NCBI GenBank assembly: GCA_026874595.1
Contig: CM049321.1
Span: 19,748,979-19,812,978 of the forward strand
Reading direction: 5' to 3'
Source of the DNA: Sipunculus nudus
Lineage: Eukaryota > Annelida > Sipuncula > Golfingiida > Sipunculidae
DNA length: 64,000 nucleotides
Program-made: the position numbers and the translations under genes
Notes under the pieces: model-generated
Databases searched by the model: none
What the model saw: the letters and a program-made list of their open reading frames with translations, nothing else
What the model was told of the DNA's origin: nothing
Part shown: piece after piece, positions 50,601 to 53,789 of the stretch
Position numbering within the stretch: position 1 is the stretch's first letter
Layout of the letters: the number at the start of each line of letters is the position of its first letter

Positions 50601-52550
50601 AGCTCCTTTTTCGATTCCTCCAAGTGTTTTGATGCTACCATATTGTCTAAAACCAAGTCTGAAAACAAAATGGTTAAGTCACAAGGTTAAATGTAAAATA
50701 ACATTTATAAGGAACGCAAAAAATTGATAATCATTACCAACTTTTACGGTATTAACCATCTTAACAGGCGTATAATAATAAGTAAAACATTTACAACAGT
50801 ATTATCACAACAGCAAAACAGATGCATGAGGCACTATTAAATATTATGTACAGCAAATTCCCATCATGCTAAAGTCCTCAGAATCCAGGATTCTGGATTT
50901 TGCAGGTGTCATTTGAGATACTTACTGCTTAGGATCCAGATCCCTACAATCTGCTGTCTGGATCTAAACCCCTGGTTCTAGATCCATACCTATTTCTCCA
51001 AGGGAGAAACATTTTCTTCTATTTCCAAAGACCTAATTTTCTGTACATTGGCATCAGGCATACAAGGACATACAGAAAACAGTATATGTTATTTCTTAAA
51101 CAGGAACATGAATTTGTAATCTGTAGGCAGGAAAAATTATATACTTACATAAAATAACTGATCTTTTCTCTATGATTCCTCACATAAGGAAAGACCAAAT
51201 GAAATTGTTATTTCCAAAAGTAAAATAAAAGGTTCTGTAATTAATAATTTAAAATATGCGCATACGATAAAATATTGACAAACCTGCAACCTGGAAAATA
51301 TTGTTTGCGTTCATATCCAGCATGACGGTACCACTGAGGATGCCTTTACGTAGTTCAAACAAGGAGTGCAGGGACAGCGTGGCCACATGGGGTTTGGACC
51401 ACCTTTCTCCCCCCTCTTCCACGTCCTCTTCAAATTTTACCCATCTGAGAACAGAATATGGCTTCAATGATTACCAATTATTTTGAGAAGTACACCAAAT
51501 AAACTCCACTTCAGTCAGACAAATAGCATAAACAAGAGCACTGCAAATGGTGCATAATATGCCAATTGCATAATTTGTGACCTCTGACCTCATTAAATAT
51601 GCATAAATTTTTATGAGAATTTAAATTTGGTGAAAAACTCTATTGGTAAATGTGTATGTGTTCATGAAAATCCATAGGATTTTTGGTAAGTCCCCTCGGT
51701 GCCTCCAATGTGTGGTGACCTCTGACCTCATTAAATATGAGTTGATTTTGCTGGAAATTGAACTAAGTGAGATATTAATTGATTAACACATCTTTTGAAT
51801 TTGATCAAAATCAATCATATTCCTCGTAAGTTATCGCAGCTACACCACAAAGTAGTCTATTGACCTCTGACCTTATTTTATACATGGATTTTGCCCATGA
51901 TGGAACTCGGGTTAGATGATATATTGGTAGTTATGGTGAGGTTCGTGAAAATCTATCAAAGCCCTAGTATGTTATCACGGCGATACTAAAAGGACGGACA
52001 GACAGATGGTCAGGGGTATACCACAATACATCCCATCATAGACGGGTGTATAAAAAGTGGCTGTCATAAGGTGTAGTGATTATATTATGCACAGCTATTA
52101 ATTATATATATAGTATGAAAGGAAATATTTTGGCACTAAGTGACTTTGACTCCTTCAAATTTTGGTAACATATAAATGATATTTGCAAACTCCTGGGGAA
52201 TTCATATGAGGTAATTTCAAGCATTTCTGGCATAAAATGAGTGATTTTTCCCCCTAATTCTTACTGATTAATCATACAGAAAAAGATGATTAATTTATTT
52301 TCATGCAGGAAAATTGAAACAAAATCAGCTCTAGGGGTAAAGTATGACATATTACTTGAAAAAGATTTTAAGTTTTAAATCCTCTCATGTTAACAGCAAT
52401 ATTACCTGGCAGTCTCTTTCCATTCAAGGTCACCATCATCTCCAACAGACCGCAACTCGTCCATCTCGCAAAACATGTCATGGGCCTTATGGGCTTCATC
52501 ATCGTCATCCTGACCAAGGAGGAACTGCACACGCTCAGAAGGTGGGGTAG
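1693..52550 (-). CDS. SLC4A7/8/10-like: SLC4-family Na+-coupled bicarbonate transporter, whole locus (spliced, 5' incomplete)
   Basis: Integral plasma-membrane transporter moving HCO3-/CO3 2- with Na+, used for intracellular pH control and acid-base transport. Twenty core exons (52406-52550 down to 5371-5512) splice into 1094 residues with consistent phases; two cassette exons and a second terminal exon add variants. Visible order: N-terminal cytoplasmic domain (residues ~1-380; landmarks [77 protein letters not shown]), membrane domain (~385-950; [72 protein letters not shown]), then a charged tail starting at WLDDIMPES. The landmarks match Na+-coupled SLC4 proteins, not AE-type exchangers or SLC26. 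Family members are usually 1000-1250 residues, so about 100 N-terminal residues are missing. Sequence alone cannot tell electrogenic from electroneutral, or Cl--dependent from Cl--independent, transport. The family call is very secure; the subtype is not. Confidence 0.96.
2933..3076. repeat. Exact 72-bp tandem duplication
   Basis: Two adjacent identical copies, 2933-3004 and 3005-3076, starting ATTAATCATCCCAATCAACT and ending CCAACAGACAC. Perfect identity implies a recent duplication or an assembly artefact. Confidence 0.95.
5137..5142 (-). terminator. Candidate poly(A) signal AATAAA for the proximal isoform
   Basis: AATAAA on the minus strand about 230 bases after the TGA of terminal exon 20a, a plausible distance for a short 3' UTR. 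Such hexamers are common by chance in AT-rich DNA, so it is only a candidate. Confidence 0.3.
5371..5512 (-). CDS. SLC4A7/8/10-like: Terminal exon 20a: basic tail ending in a PDZ-ligand-like TKL
   Basis: 142 bp, acceptor CTCATAG|GAAA, stop TGA at 5371-5373. After split Arg 1048 it encodes 46 residues: [46 protein letters not shown]. Poly-Lys at this place is typical of the family, and T-K-L at the end fits a class I PDZ ligand (S/T-x-hydrophobic), as in the ETSL end of vertebrate relatives. The first of two alternative C-termini. Confidence 0.92.
5513..8359 (-). other. Intron between exons 19 and 20a
   Basis: Noncoding. It contains a repeat-like segment richer in GC at 7140-7420 and a stretch at 6290-6345 with AAGTCAAAGGTCA. 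No exon-like ORF with splice sites was recognised. Confidence 0.6.
7140..7420. mobile_element. Repeat-like segment ending in an imperfect palindrome
   Basis: Sharply higher GC than its surroundings. It carries AGGTCA half-sites at 7238-7243, 7245-7250 and 7251-7256 and ends in GTATCCGCAAAACTTCG then TTTTGGCGGATAC, an imperfect palindrome near 7386-7415. It looks like a transposable-element remnant; class unknown and left boundary approximate. Confidence 0.4.
8360..8571 (-). CDS. SLC4A7/8/10-like: Exon 19: C-terminal cytoplasmic tail, common part
   Basis: 212 bp, acceptor CTTTCAG|GAG, donor AAAAG|GTATTA. It encodes residues 978-1047: [66 protein letters not shown]. The part NISEEM(S/A)(R/K)TA-W resembles NBC tails. 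It leaves two bases (AG) that are completed by the first G of either terminal exon. Confidence 0.95.
8572..15775 (-). other. 7.2-kb intron between exons 18 and 19
   Basis: AT-rich intron with no supported ORF. Its upstream end in the gene (right side) holds a diverged tandem duplication of about 590 bp (14610-15720). A G-rich patch lies near 11490-11540. Confidence 0.65.
14610..15720. repeat. Diverged tandem duplication, period about 592 bp
   Basis: The copies match in order: GGTGATATTTACTGTTAAAT at 14745 and 15337, then CAATCTGAAAAATTAAAAT, then AAACT(G/C)TGATCCATTT, then TTTTATACTCC near 15083 and 15704. The right copy stops about 50 bases from the donor of exon 18; no second copy of the exon is present. 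Confidence 0.85.
15776..15919 (-). CDS. SLC4A7/8/10-like: Exon 18: last TM helix and start of cytoplasmic tail
   Basis: 144 bp, phase 0, acceptor GAACAG|GTG, donor GAAAGA|GTAAGT. It encodes residues 930-977: [52 protein letters not shown](I/L/V)MPES is the tail motif discussed as a carbonic-anhydrase contact in SLC4 proteins; a charged, probably helical run follows. Confidence 0.97.
15920..16602 (-). other. Intron between exons 17 and 18
   Basis: It includes GACCCATGGGTCATGACGCT near 15977, a motif that recurs near 56262 (ACCTATGGGTCACGACGCTCAG) and so marks a dispersed repeat. Otherwise nothing recognised. Confidence 0.5.
16603..16779 (-). CDS. SLC4A7/8/10-like: Exon 17: late TM segments
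   Basis: 177 bp, phase 0, acceptor ATTTCAG|TTC, donor CTTATG|GTAAGA. It encodes residues 871-929: [59 protein letters not shown]. The VP(L)xxxH(L/I)FT and LW(x)IK...FP(L/M)M landmarks are conserved. KQIKQIS is more polar than the Ala/Ser-rich equivalent in vertebrates. Confidence 0.96.
16780..18113 (-). other. Intron between exons 16 and 17
   Basis: Mostly AT-rich noncoding sequence plus a MITE-like element at about 17560-18035. Confidence 0.6.
17560..18035. mobile_element. MITE-like element with C/G-rich ends
   Basis: Left end TATCTCCCCTCCCTGTAGGC; right end GTCTCCCCCCACGGGAGGGG followed by GGACATAATA. The right end alone folds into an imperfect hairpin, and the ends are roughly complementary. 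No ORF. Boundaries and class are uncertain. Confidence 0.45.
18114..18182 (-). CDS. SLC4A7/8/10-like: Exon 16: re-entrant/TM segment [13 protein letters not shown]
   Basis: 69 bp, phase 0, acceptor CTTTCAG|TTT, donor GTGCAG|GTTAGT. It encodes residues 848-870, [20 protein letters not shown] plus flanking residues. Almost invariant in SLC4. Confidence 0.97.
18183..18881 (-). other. Intron between exons 15 and 16
   Basis: About 700 bp of AT-rich sequence; nothing recognised. Confidence 0.6.
18882..18954 (-). CDS. SLC4A7/8/10-like: Exon 15: TM10 region
   Basis: 73 bp, acceptor TTTAACAG|G, donor CTGAAG|GTATGT. It completes Arg 823 and encodes residues 824-847, [20 protein letters not shown] then GVLK, the conserved EQRVTG segment and its helix. 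Confidence 0.96.
18955..19510 (-). other. GC-AG intron between exons 14 and 15
   Basis: Starts GCAAGT after exon 14 and ends TTTAACAG before exon 15. No other feature seen. Confidence 0.85.
19511..19689 (-). CDS. SLC4A7/8/10-like: Exon 14: TM9, followed by a GC donor
   Basis: 179 bp, acceptor TTACAG|AAA. It encodes residues 764-822: [54 protein letters not shown]. To keep Arg 823 and the frame of exon 15 the exon must end at AG|GCAAGT, a GC-AG intron; the nearest GT would break the phase. Confidence 0.96.
19690..20251 (-). other. Intron between exons 13 and 14
   Basis: AT-rich; nothing recognised. Confidence 0.6.
20252..20410 (-). CDS. SLC4A7/8/10-like: Exon 13: TM8 with [10 protein letters not shown]
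   Basis: 159 bp, phase 0, acceptor TTTTTTTCAG|CCA, donor CTTTTG|GTATGT. It encodes residues 711-763: [53 protein letters not shown]. The Asp of FMDQQIT lies in the substrate-coordinating region of Na+-coupled SLC4 transporters (known from the family). Confidence 0.98.
20411..22084 (-). other. Intron between exons 12 and 13
   Basis: It contains a T-run joined to a G-run at about 21718-21743 and AGGGTGTCCGATAAAAAAGT near 20970, which resembles a Tc1/mariner-type end, but no partner end was found. A 108-codon minus-strand ORF here has no family resemblance. Confidence 0.5.
22085..22198 (-). CDS. SLC4A7/8/10-like: Exon 12: TM7
   Basis: 114 bp, phase 0, acceptor TTTACAG|GTG, donor TTCAAG|GTGAGT. 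It encodes residues 673-710: [42 protein letters not shown](A/S)V then a hydrophobic helix and PKL(K/H)VP match the family. Confidence 0.97.
22630..23716. repeat. Dispersed repeat array, copy 1: three ~300-bp units
   Basis: Units repeat CCACCCA(G/A)TGGTTCC, the half-site block (AGGTCAAGGTCA), GAGATATCC and TTGTGCAGC(A/T)GGTACAGAC. The half-site block recurs at 22935, 23237 and 23536. The array ends GGACAGCTTGGGTGA...CATCAGCCTAAGGGCTGAGG. It matches the array at 62076-63419 from end to end. Confidence 0.9.
24091..24784. mobile_element. 694-bp non-autonomous DNA element with GGCCACACA termini
   Basis: Left end GGCCACACACAAAAAAAATG, right end (reverse complement) GGCCACACAAAAAAAAGTAT: inverted terminal repeats that continue to TTGTTCT / TTATTCT. 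It is flanked by TTA on the left and TAA on the right, so TA or TTAA-like duplication is possible. No transposase ORF. Confidence 0.75.
24823..25088 (-). CDS. SLC4A7/8/10-like: Exon 11: extracellular loop, Cys cluster, TM6
   Basis: 266 bp, ending CCAAG|GTGGGT. It encodes residues 585-672: a Thr/Ser-rich stretch with NVT and NIT sequons, [49 protein letters not shown]. The C-x-K...GC-GHH pattern matches the loop that carries conserved cysteines and glycans in NBC/NDCBE proteins. A second AG six bases upstream (exon starting 25094) would add Val-Thr in frame, so the 5' edge is ambiguous. Confidence 0.95.
25089..26781 (-). other. Intron between exons 10 and 11
   Basis: It holds a possible SINE-like segment near 25180-25410 (a degenerate B-box-like GGGTTTGTGTCGTG), a G-run at about 25414-25428, and two similar segments near 25830-25880 and 26030-26090 sharing (GCCGCC/TGCCTCC)ATTTTTTAATG. 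No exon recognised. Confidence 0.45.
26782..27080 (-). CDS. SLC4A7/8/10-like: Exon 10: TM4-TM5 and start of the large extracellular loop
   Basis: 299 bp, acceptor TATTTTCAG|A, donor ACAG|GTAGGT. It encodes residues 485-583: [55 protein letters not shown], then a Pro/Asn-rich loop with NYTCICYPP and NTT. NYT and NTT are N-glycosylation sequons in the extracellular loop. FKKLIH sits where relatives carry the K-(M/L)-x-K-type stilbene (DIDS) reaction site, but the motif here is only partial. Confidence 0.97.
27081..28260 (-). other. Intron between exons 9 and 10
   Basis: It holds one GGCC-ended MITE (27388-27661); the rest is AT-rich with nothing recognised. Confidence 0.6.
27388..27661. mobile_element. 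274-bp MITE with GGCCAAAAAA termini
   Basis: Left end GGCCAAAAAAAGAATGGTCC then CAGGCAC; the reverse complement of the right end is GGCCAAAAAAATAATAGGTA then TGGTTCCCAGGCAC. Same terminal sequence as the element at 53478-53789. No coding capacity. Confidence 0.8.
28261..28394 (-). CDS. SLC4A7/8/10-like: Exon 9: TM2-TM3
   Basis: 134 bp, acceptor CTTGCAG|GCT, donor TGCAA|GTGAGT. It encodes residues 440-483: [20 protein letters not shown] then [23 protein letters not shown](L/I)[10 protein letters not shown] on TM3 lines the ion-binding cavity in SLC4 structures. Confidence 0.98.
28395..29293 (-). other. Intron between exons 8 and 9
   Basis: AT-rich; a 133-codon minus-strand ORF (28696-29097) is low complexity with no recognised domain. 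Nothing else seen. Confidence 0.5.
29294..29468 (-). CDS. SLC4A7/8/10-like: Exon 8: entry to membrane domain, TM1
   Basis: 175 bp, acceptor TTTTTCAG|A, donor CACATA|GTAAGA. It encodes residues 382-439: [62 protein letters not shown](I)xD(I/V)KRKAPF is the family signature ahead of the first transmembrane helix. Confidence 0.98.
29469..31236 (-). other. Intron between exons 7 and 8
   Basis: The right part (30500-31180) has noticeably higher GC than the usual intron sequence and includes a short palindrome AGGCCCTGGCATAGGGCC near 30550, perhaps an old mobile-element remnant. No coding signal. Confidence 0.4.
31237..31367 (-). CDS. SLC4A7/8/10-like: Exon 7: linker before the membrane domain
   Basis: 131 bp, acceptor TTTGTAG|TCATC, donor GGAAG|GTCAGT. 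It encodes residues 338-380: [20 protein letters not shown], then a Glu run ([10 protein letters not shown]) and LVRTG, with split Arg 381. The variable spacer between cytoplasmic and membrane domains; the ending RTGR before FGGL matches the family. Confidence 0.93.
31560..31760. repeat. Dispersed repeat, copy 1
   Basis: Shares in order with 47270-47470: (CTT)GTTTG/TTTGGGGTTC, CCTTCAAA(A)CAG, GGCT(G/A)CCTC(A/G)CTAAA, a C-rich spot, then AAATTTAAGCT, TTGTTGTA, CTCTATAAT and TTTGGAA(G/A)TGGAGAAC. Element class unknown. Confidence 0.7.
32418..32655. mobile_element. ~238-bp CAGGG-ended element with 5-bp target duplication
   Basis: Left end CAGGGCTTGACATTAATG; the reverse complement of the right end is CAGGGCTCAACATTTAC. 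GATGG flanks both sides. The interior holds the palindrome ACTTGCCCAGTCGGGCAAGT. CAGGG ends recall hAT-like elements, but a 5-bp duplication is not the usual 8 bp. No ORF. Confidence 0.75.
32831..32977 (-). CDS. SLC4A7/8/10-like: Exon 6: N-terminal cytoplasmic domain, C-terminal part
   Basis: 147 bp, phase 0 both ends, acceptor TTATACAG|ATT, donor CCCAG|GTAAGT. It encodes residues 289-337: [49 protein letters not shown]. Nearly the family consensus at this position. Confidence 0.98.
32978..33478 (-). other. Intron between exons 5 and 6
   Basis: AT-rich; nothing recognised. Confidence 0.6.
33479..33724 (-). CDS. SLC4A7/8/10-like: Exon 5: N-terminal cytoplasmic domain, second half
   Basis: 246 bp, phase 0 both ends, acceptor TTTCCAG|GTG, donor GATGAG|GTGCAT. 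It encodes residues 207-288: [65 protein letters not shown](V/I)LVGEVDFL and [10 protein letters not shown] are diagnostic of Na+-coupled SLC4 members. Confidence 0.98.
33725..35130 (-). other. Intron between exons 4 and 5
   Basis: The right half is GC-richer, with a motif like CTTGGCCTCGAGGCCGTG recurring in variant form near 34355, 34768 and 35043. ORFs here show no known domain. Origin unknown. Confidence 0.4.
35131..35249 (-). CDS. SLC4A7/8/10-like: Exon 4: Ser/Gly-rich linker
   Basis: 119 bp between TTTTTTCAG|ATGATGG and CACAAG|GTTTGT. It takes two bases to complete Asp 167, then encodes residues 168-206: [39 protein letters not shown]. This low-complexity, Ser/Thr-rich segment is likely flexible and phosphorylatable. 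Recognised by phase (it joins exon 3 and exon 5 exactly) and position rather than by strong conservation. Confidence 0.87.
35250..41368 (-). other. 6.1-kb intron between cassette exon B and exon 4
   Basis: AT-rich. It holds a diverged tandem motif ACCATACAATTTGCATAAAT with ACATGTGATTTTCAT near 37970-38160 and, at its upstream end in the gene, a tRNA-like SINE (41080-41220). No other exon recognised. Confidence 0.55.
41080..41220 (-). mobile_element. tRNA-derived SINE head
   Basis: On the minus strand TAGCGAAGCGGT (41128-41139) fits a Pol III A box and GGTTCGACTCC (41086-41096) is a near-perfect B box at tRNA-like spacing. Upstream (minus sense) is a short tandem of TTGCTTTGCTAG(T/C)GAAG. The 3' limit is unclear; it lies in the same orientation as the transporter gene. 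Confidence 0.75.
41369..41413 (-). CDS. SLC4A7/8/10-like: Cassette exon B: His-rich linker insert (15 codons)
   Basis: 45 bp, acceptor TGATCTCAG, donor CATG|GTAAGC (a strong donor). In phase it reads Ala-NGSN, eight His, GH. Length and phases match cassette A, so A, B, both or neither can sit between exon 3 and exon 4 in frame. Both exons end in Gly-His after a His run although their flanks differ, which suggests a shared role or an old duplication. A tRNA-like SINE lies about 150 bp further downstream in the gene. Confidence 0.74.
41414..43105 (-). other. Intron between the two His-rich cassettes
   Basis: It contains a tRNA-like segment (42370-42440) and otherwise AT-rich sequence, with a repeated phrase CGCCCTAAAT(G/A)CAAC(T/A)GGCT near 42980 and 43026. 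No further in-phase exon recognised. Confidence 0.5.
42370..42440 (-). mobile_element. tRNA-like Pol III head, likely SINE relic
   Basis: On the minus strand TAGCCTGGTGC (42423-42433) fits an A box and GGTTCAAACC (42376-42385) a B box. A convincing full cloverleaf does not form, so a relic SINE is likelier than a functional tRNA gene. Confidence 0.55.
43106..43201 (-). CDS. SLC4A7/8/10-like: Cassette exon A: His-rich linker insert (32 codons)
   Basis: 96 bp between an acceptor GTTATTAG|CTTTGG and a donor CACG|GTAACG. In the phase left by exon 3 it reads [16 protein letters not shown], nine consecutive His, then LLHFPRFGH, with no stop; 14 of its residues are His. Its length is a multiple of three and both flanking phases match, so it can be included or skipped without shifting frame. 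Cassette inclusion is inferred from splice signals and phase. The weak acceptor tract and the chance of a plain CAC/CAT microsatellite keep the confidence moderate. Confidence 0.66.
43630..45677. mobile_element. 2.05-kb DNA transposon, TA-flanked, non-autonomous
   Basis: Perfect 25-bp inverted terminal repeats: left begins CCGTAAAATCTCCACTTAAA (then ACCGC), and the right end is its exact reverse complement. TA lies immediately outside both ends (43628-43629 and 45678-45679), as for Tc1/mariner/pogo-type elements. Subterminal GTGCGGTTTTA repeats occur at 45559, 45633 and 45651. No intact transposase; the interior is CpG-richer than the intron and includes a 14-bp-stem hairpin. Confidence 0.88.
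43997..44032. repeat. Perfect hairpin, 14-bp stem
   Basis: ATGCGGCGGTATCC, an 8-base loop AGGACCCA, then GGATACCGCCGCAT. It lies inside the TA-flanked transposon. It could form a strong stem in RNA or single-stranded DNA. Confidence 0.95.
47270..47470. repeat. Dispersed repeat, copy 2, with C-run
   Basis: Related to 31560-31760 (same motif order); here the C-rich spot is expanded to a C homopolymer at about 47340-47354. Confidence 0.7.
47580..47640. repeat. TA-rich microsatellite
   Basis: Interrupted then pure TA repeats. Simple repeat only. Confidence 0.95.
48495..48536. repeat. (TAATA)n microsatellite
   Basis: About eight near-perfect copies of a 5-bp unit. Confidence 0.95.
50464..50658 (-). 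CDS. SLC4A7/8/10-like: Exon 3: N-terminal domain into the variable linker
   Basis: 195 bp, acceptor TTTTCAG, donor AAAG|GTGAGC. It encodes residues 103-166: [20 protein letters not shown] (conserved dimer-arm region), then a basic His/Asn-rich run ([15 protein letters not shown]), then [22 protein letters not shown](D/E)IGKK marks where mammalian SLC4A7/8/10 enter their alternatively spliced linker. The exon ends one base into a codon, the phase shared by both His-rich cassettes and by exon 4. Confidence 0.96.
50659..51283 (-). other. Intron between exons 2 and 3
   Basis: Contains a GATCC-rich stretch (50880-51000) with the loosely repeated word (T)GGATCTA/CAGGATTCTGGAT. Nothing else recognised. 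Confidence 0.5.
51284..51444 (-). CDS. SLC4A7/8/10-like: Exon 2: N-terminal cytoplasmic domain core
   Basis: 161 bp between CTCAG|ATGG and GCAG|GTTTG. It encodes residues 49-101, [20 protein letters not shown] followed by [20 protein letters not shown], among the most conserved stretches of Na+-coupled SLC4 proteins. Split codons at both ends join to exon 1 (Arg 48) and exon 3 (Asp 102). Confidence 0.97.
51445..52405 (-). other. Intron between exons 1 and 2
   Basis: Its left half is a diverged tandem repeat with TGACCTCTGACCT blocks (51540-52050) ending in a GGACGGACAGACAGA tail typical of a repeat end. The rest is plain. Confidence 0.6.
51540..52050. repeat. Diverged ~140-bp tandem repeat with TGACCTCTGACCT blocks
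   Basis: TGACCTCTGACCT occurs at 51578, 51716 and 51861, each followed by a (C)ATTAAATATG / TTATTTTATACATG-like stretch; GTGAAAATC(T/C)AT-like phrases intervene. The tail is AAAGGACGGACAGACAGATG. Probably a mobile-element relic. Confidence 0.75.
52406..52550 (-). CDS. SLC4A7/8/10-like: Exon 1 (first visible): start of N-terminal cytoplasmic domain
   Basis: 145 bp, entered after an acceptor ...TTAG and left through AG|GTAAT. It begins with two bases completing a codon, then encodes residues 1-47: [11 protein letters not shown], an acidic DDDDE run and the end LEWKETA. PS(Q/E)RVQF(I/L)LG opens the conserved cytoplasmic core in this family. There is no start codon in frame, so at least one further upstream exon must exist. 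The basic/His-rich segment that precedes this point in vertebrate relatives was not found in the window. Confidence 0.95.
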
Positions 52551-53477
52551 CTAAGGTCAAAGGTCAGAAATGAGTTGTATAATTACCTGTGAATATATTG
52601 TCTTGATGTTTCAAAAGATCTGATCGTGCCTAATATTCCTACATTTTACCATAGAAGGTGTTTCGGGATGAAAGCGGTTCAACCATCCAACAAGACTCTT
52701 TATGAATAAAGTCAAATTCTCAATGTGTCACCAAAAAAATACACCTGAAAGATCTTTTGTATAATATACTACTGACTGGCATATATGATTATTTAATCAC
52801 AGAAATACATCAACAGTATGAAATGAAATCATGATCCCTTGAACAATAATTGAGAGATATTTTATATTTATTAAAAAAAAATCTGACATCATATGTACAT
52901 ACATGTATGTACCTTTCCAAATTAACTTTTATTAACTACAATTAACTGTGTATCAATAAAAGAAGAATATTCCTTGGGATGAATCCTTCTTGGCACAAAA
53001 ACATGCATTTTTATGTATTTATTCAAAATTAAAAAAACTGCTACAAATTTTAGGTGGTGTGTGAATAAAAAGTATGGTTTATCAAATTTAAAAATTCTGA
53101 TAAATAAATTGCATGCAGTGTTATTAAATAAATGTGAATGAAAACAGAACAATATTACTAAATATGTGGTTGTTAAAAATGTGTTTCTCATTTTAAAGAA
53201 AATGTATATAATAAATGAATTAAAGCCTAATGAAATATGCACAAATGCAAGCATGTATTATTCTGCATGAAAGGAATAATTTCGAAGATTTGGGTAGCTA
53301 TGAGTCCCAATTAATAAACATGATCTTATTATCTGAAATGTTCATAGAAATTCTCCAACAAATTTATAAATACATAATATTAATATAATTTGGGCATATA
53401 ATTTAGAGCATGTCTTTAAAATACATAATAATGCCCCAAGTAACATCTGAACCATTTGGTTAAAAGAAATCTTTAAA

Positions 53478-53789
53478 GGCCAAAAAAGGATAAAAAGGTA
53501 TGGTTCTCAGGAACCACCGTCGTCAATTTTAACTCCCCACACCAAATATTTTGATTTTGATCTTTCATGAAGATAAAATAATGCAATTTTGATATGATTT
53601 CCTTTGTTGTGTAATGCTTTTACCTGTTAAGCAGAAACACCCTGTTTTTTTTCATGTTTTCCATAGTCATATGACATTATTATTGAAACAAACAAAAAAA
53701 GGTCAATAAAATCTTGCCCCCCCCCCCCCCCCCCAACAAAGATTTCTAAAAAAAAGGCCCCGAGAACCATACCTTTTTATTTTTTGGCC
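53478..53789. mobile_element. 312-bp MITE with GGCCAAAAAA termini
   Basis: Left end GGCCAAAAAAGGATAAAAAG then GTATGGTTCTC; the reverse complement of the right end is GGCCAAAAAATAAAAAGGTA then TGGTTCTC. A C-run lies at about 53718-53734. No ORF. Same family as 27388-27661. Confidence 0.85.

Noticed and set aside
52554-52566. Perfect DR1 (AGGTCA-A-AGGTCA) beside exon 1
   Set aside because: On the minus strand it reads TGACCTTTGACCT directly before the TTAG acceptor, so it is explained as the splice-site pyrimidine tract; a receptor site is not needed.
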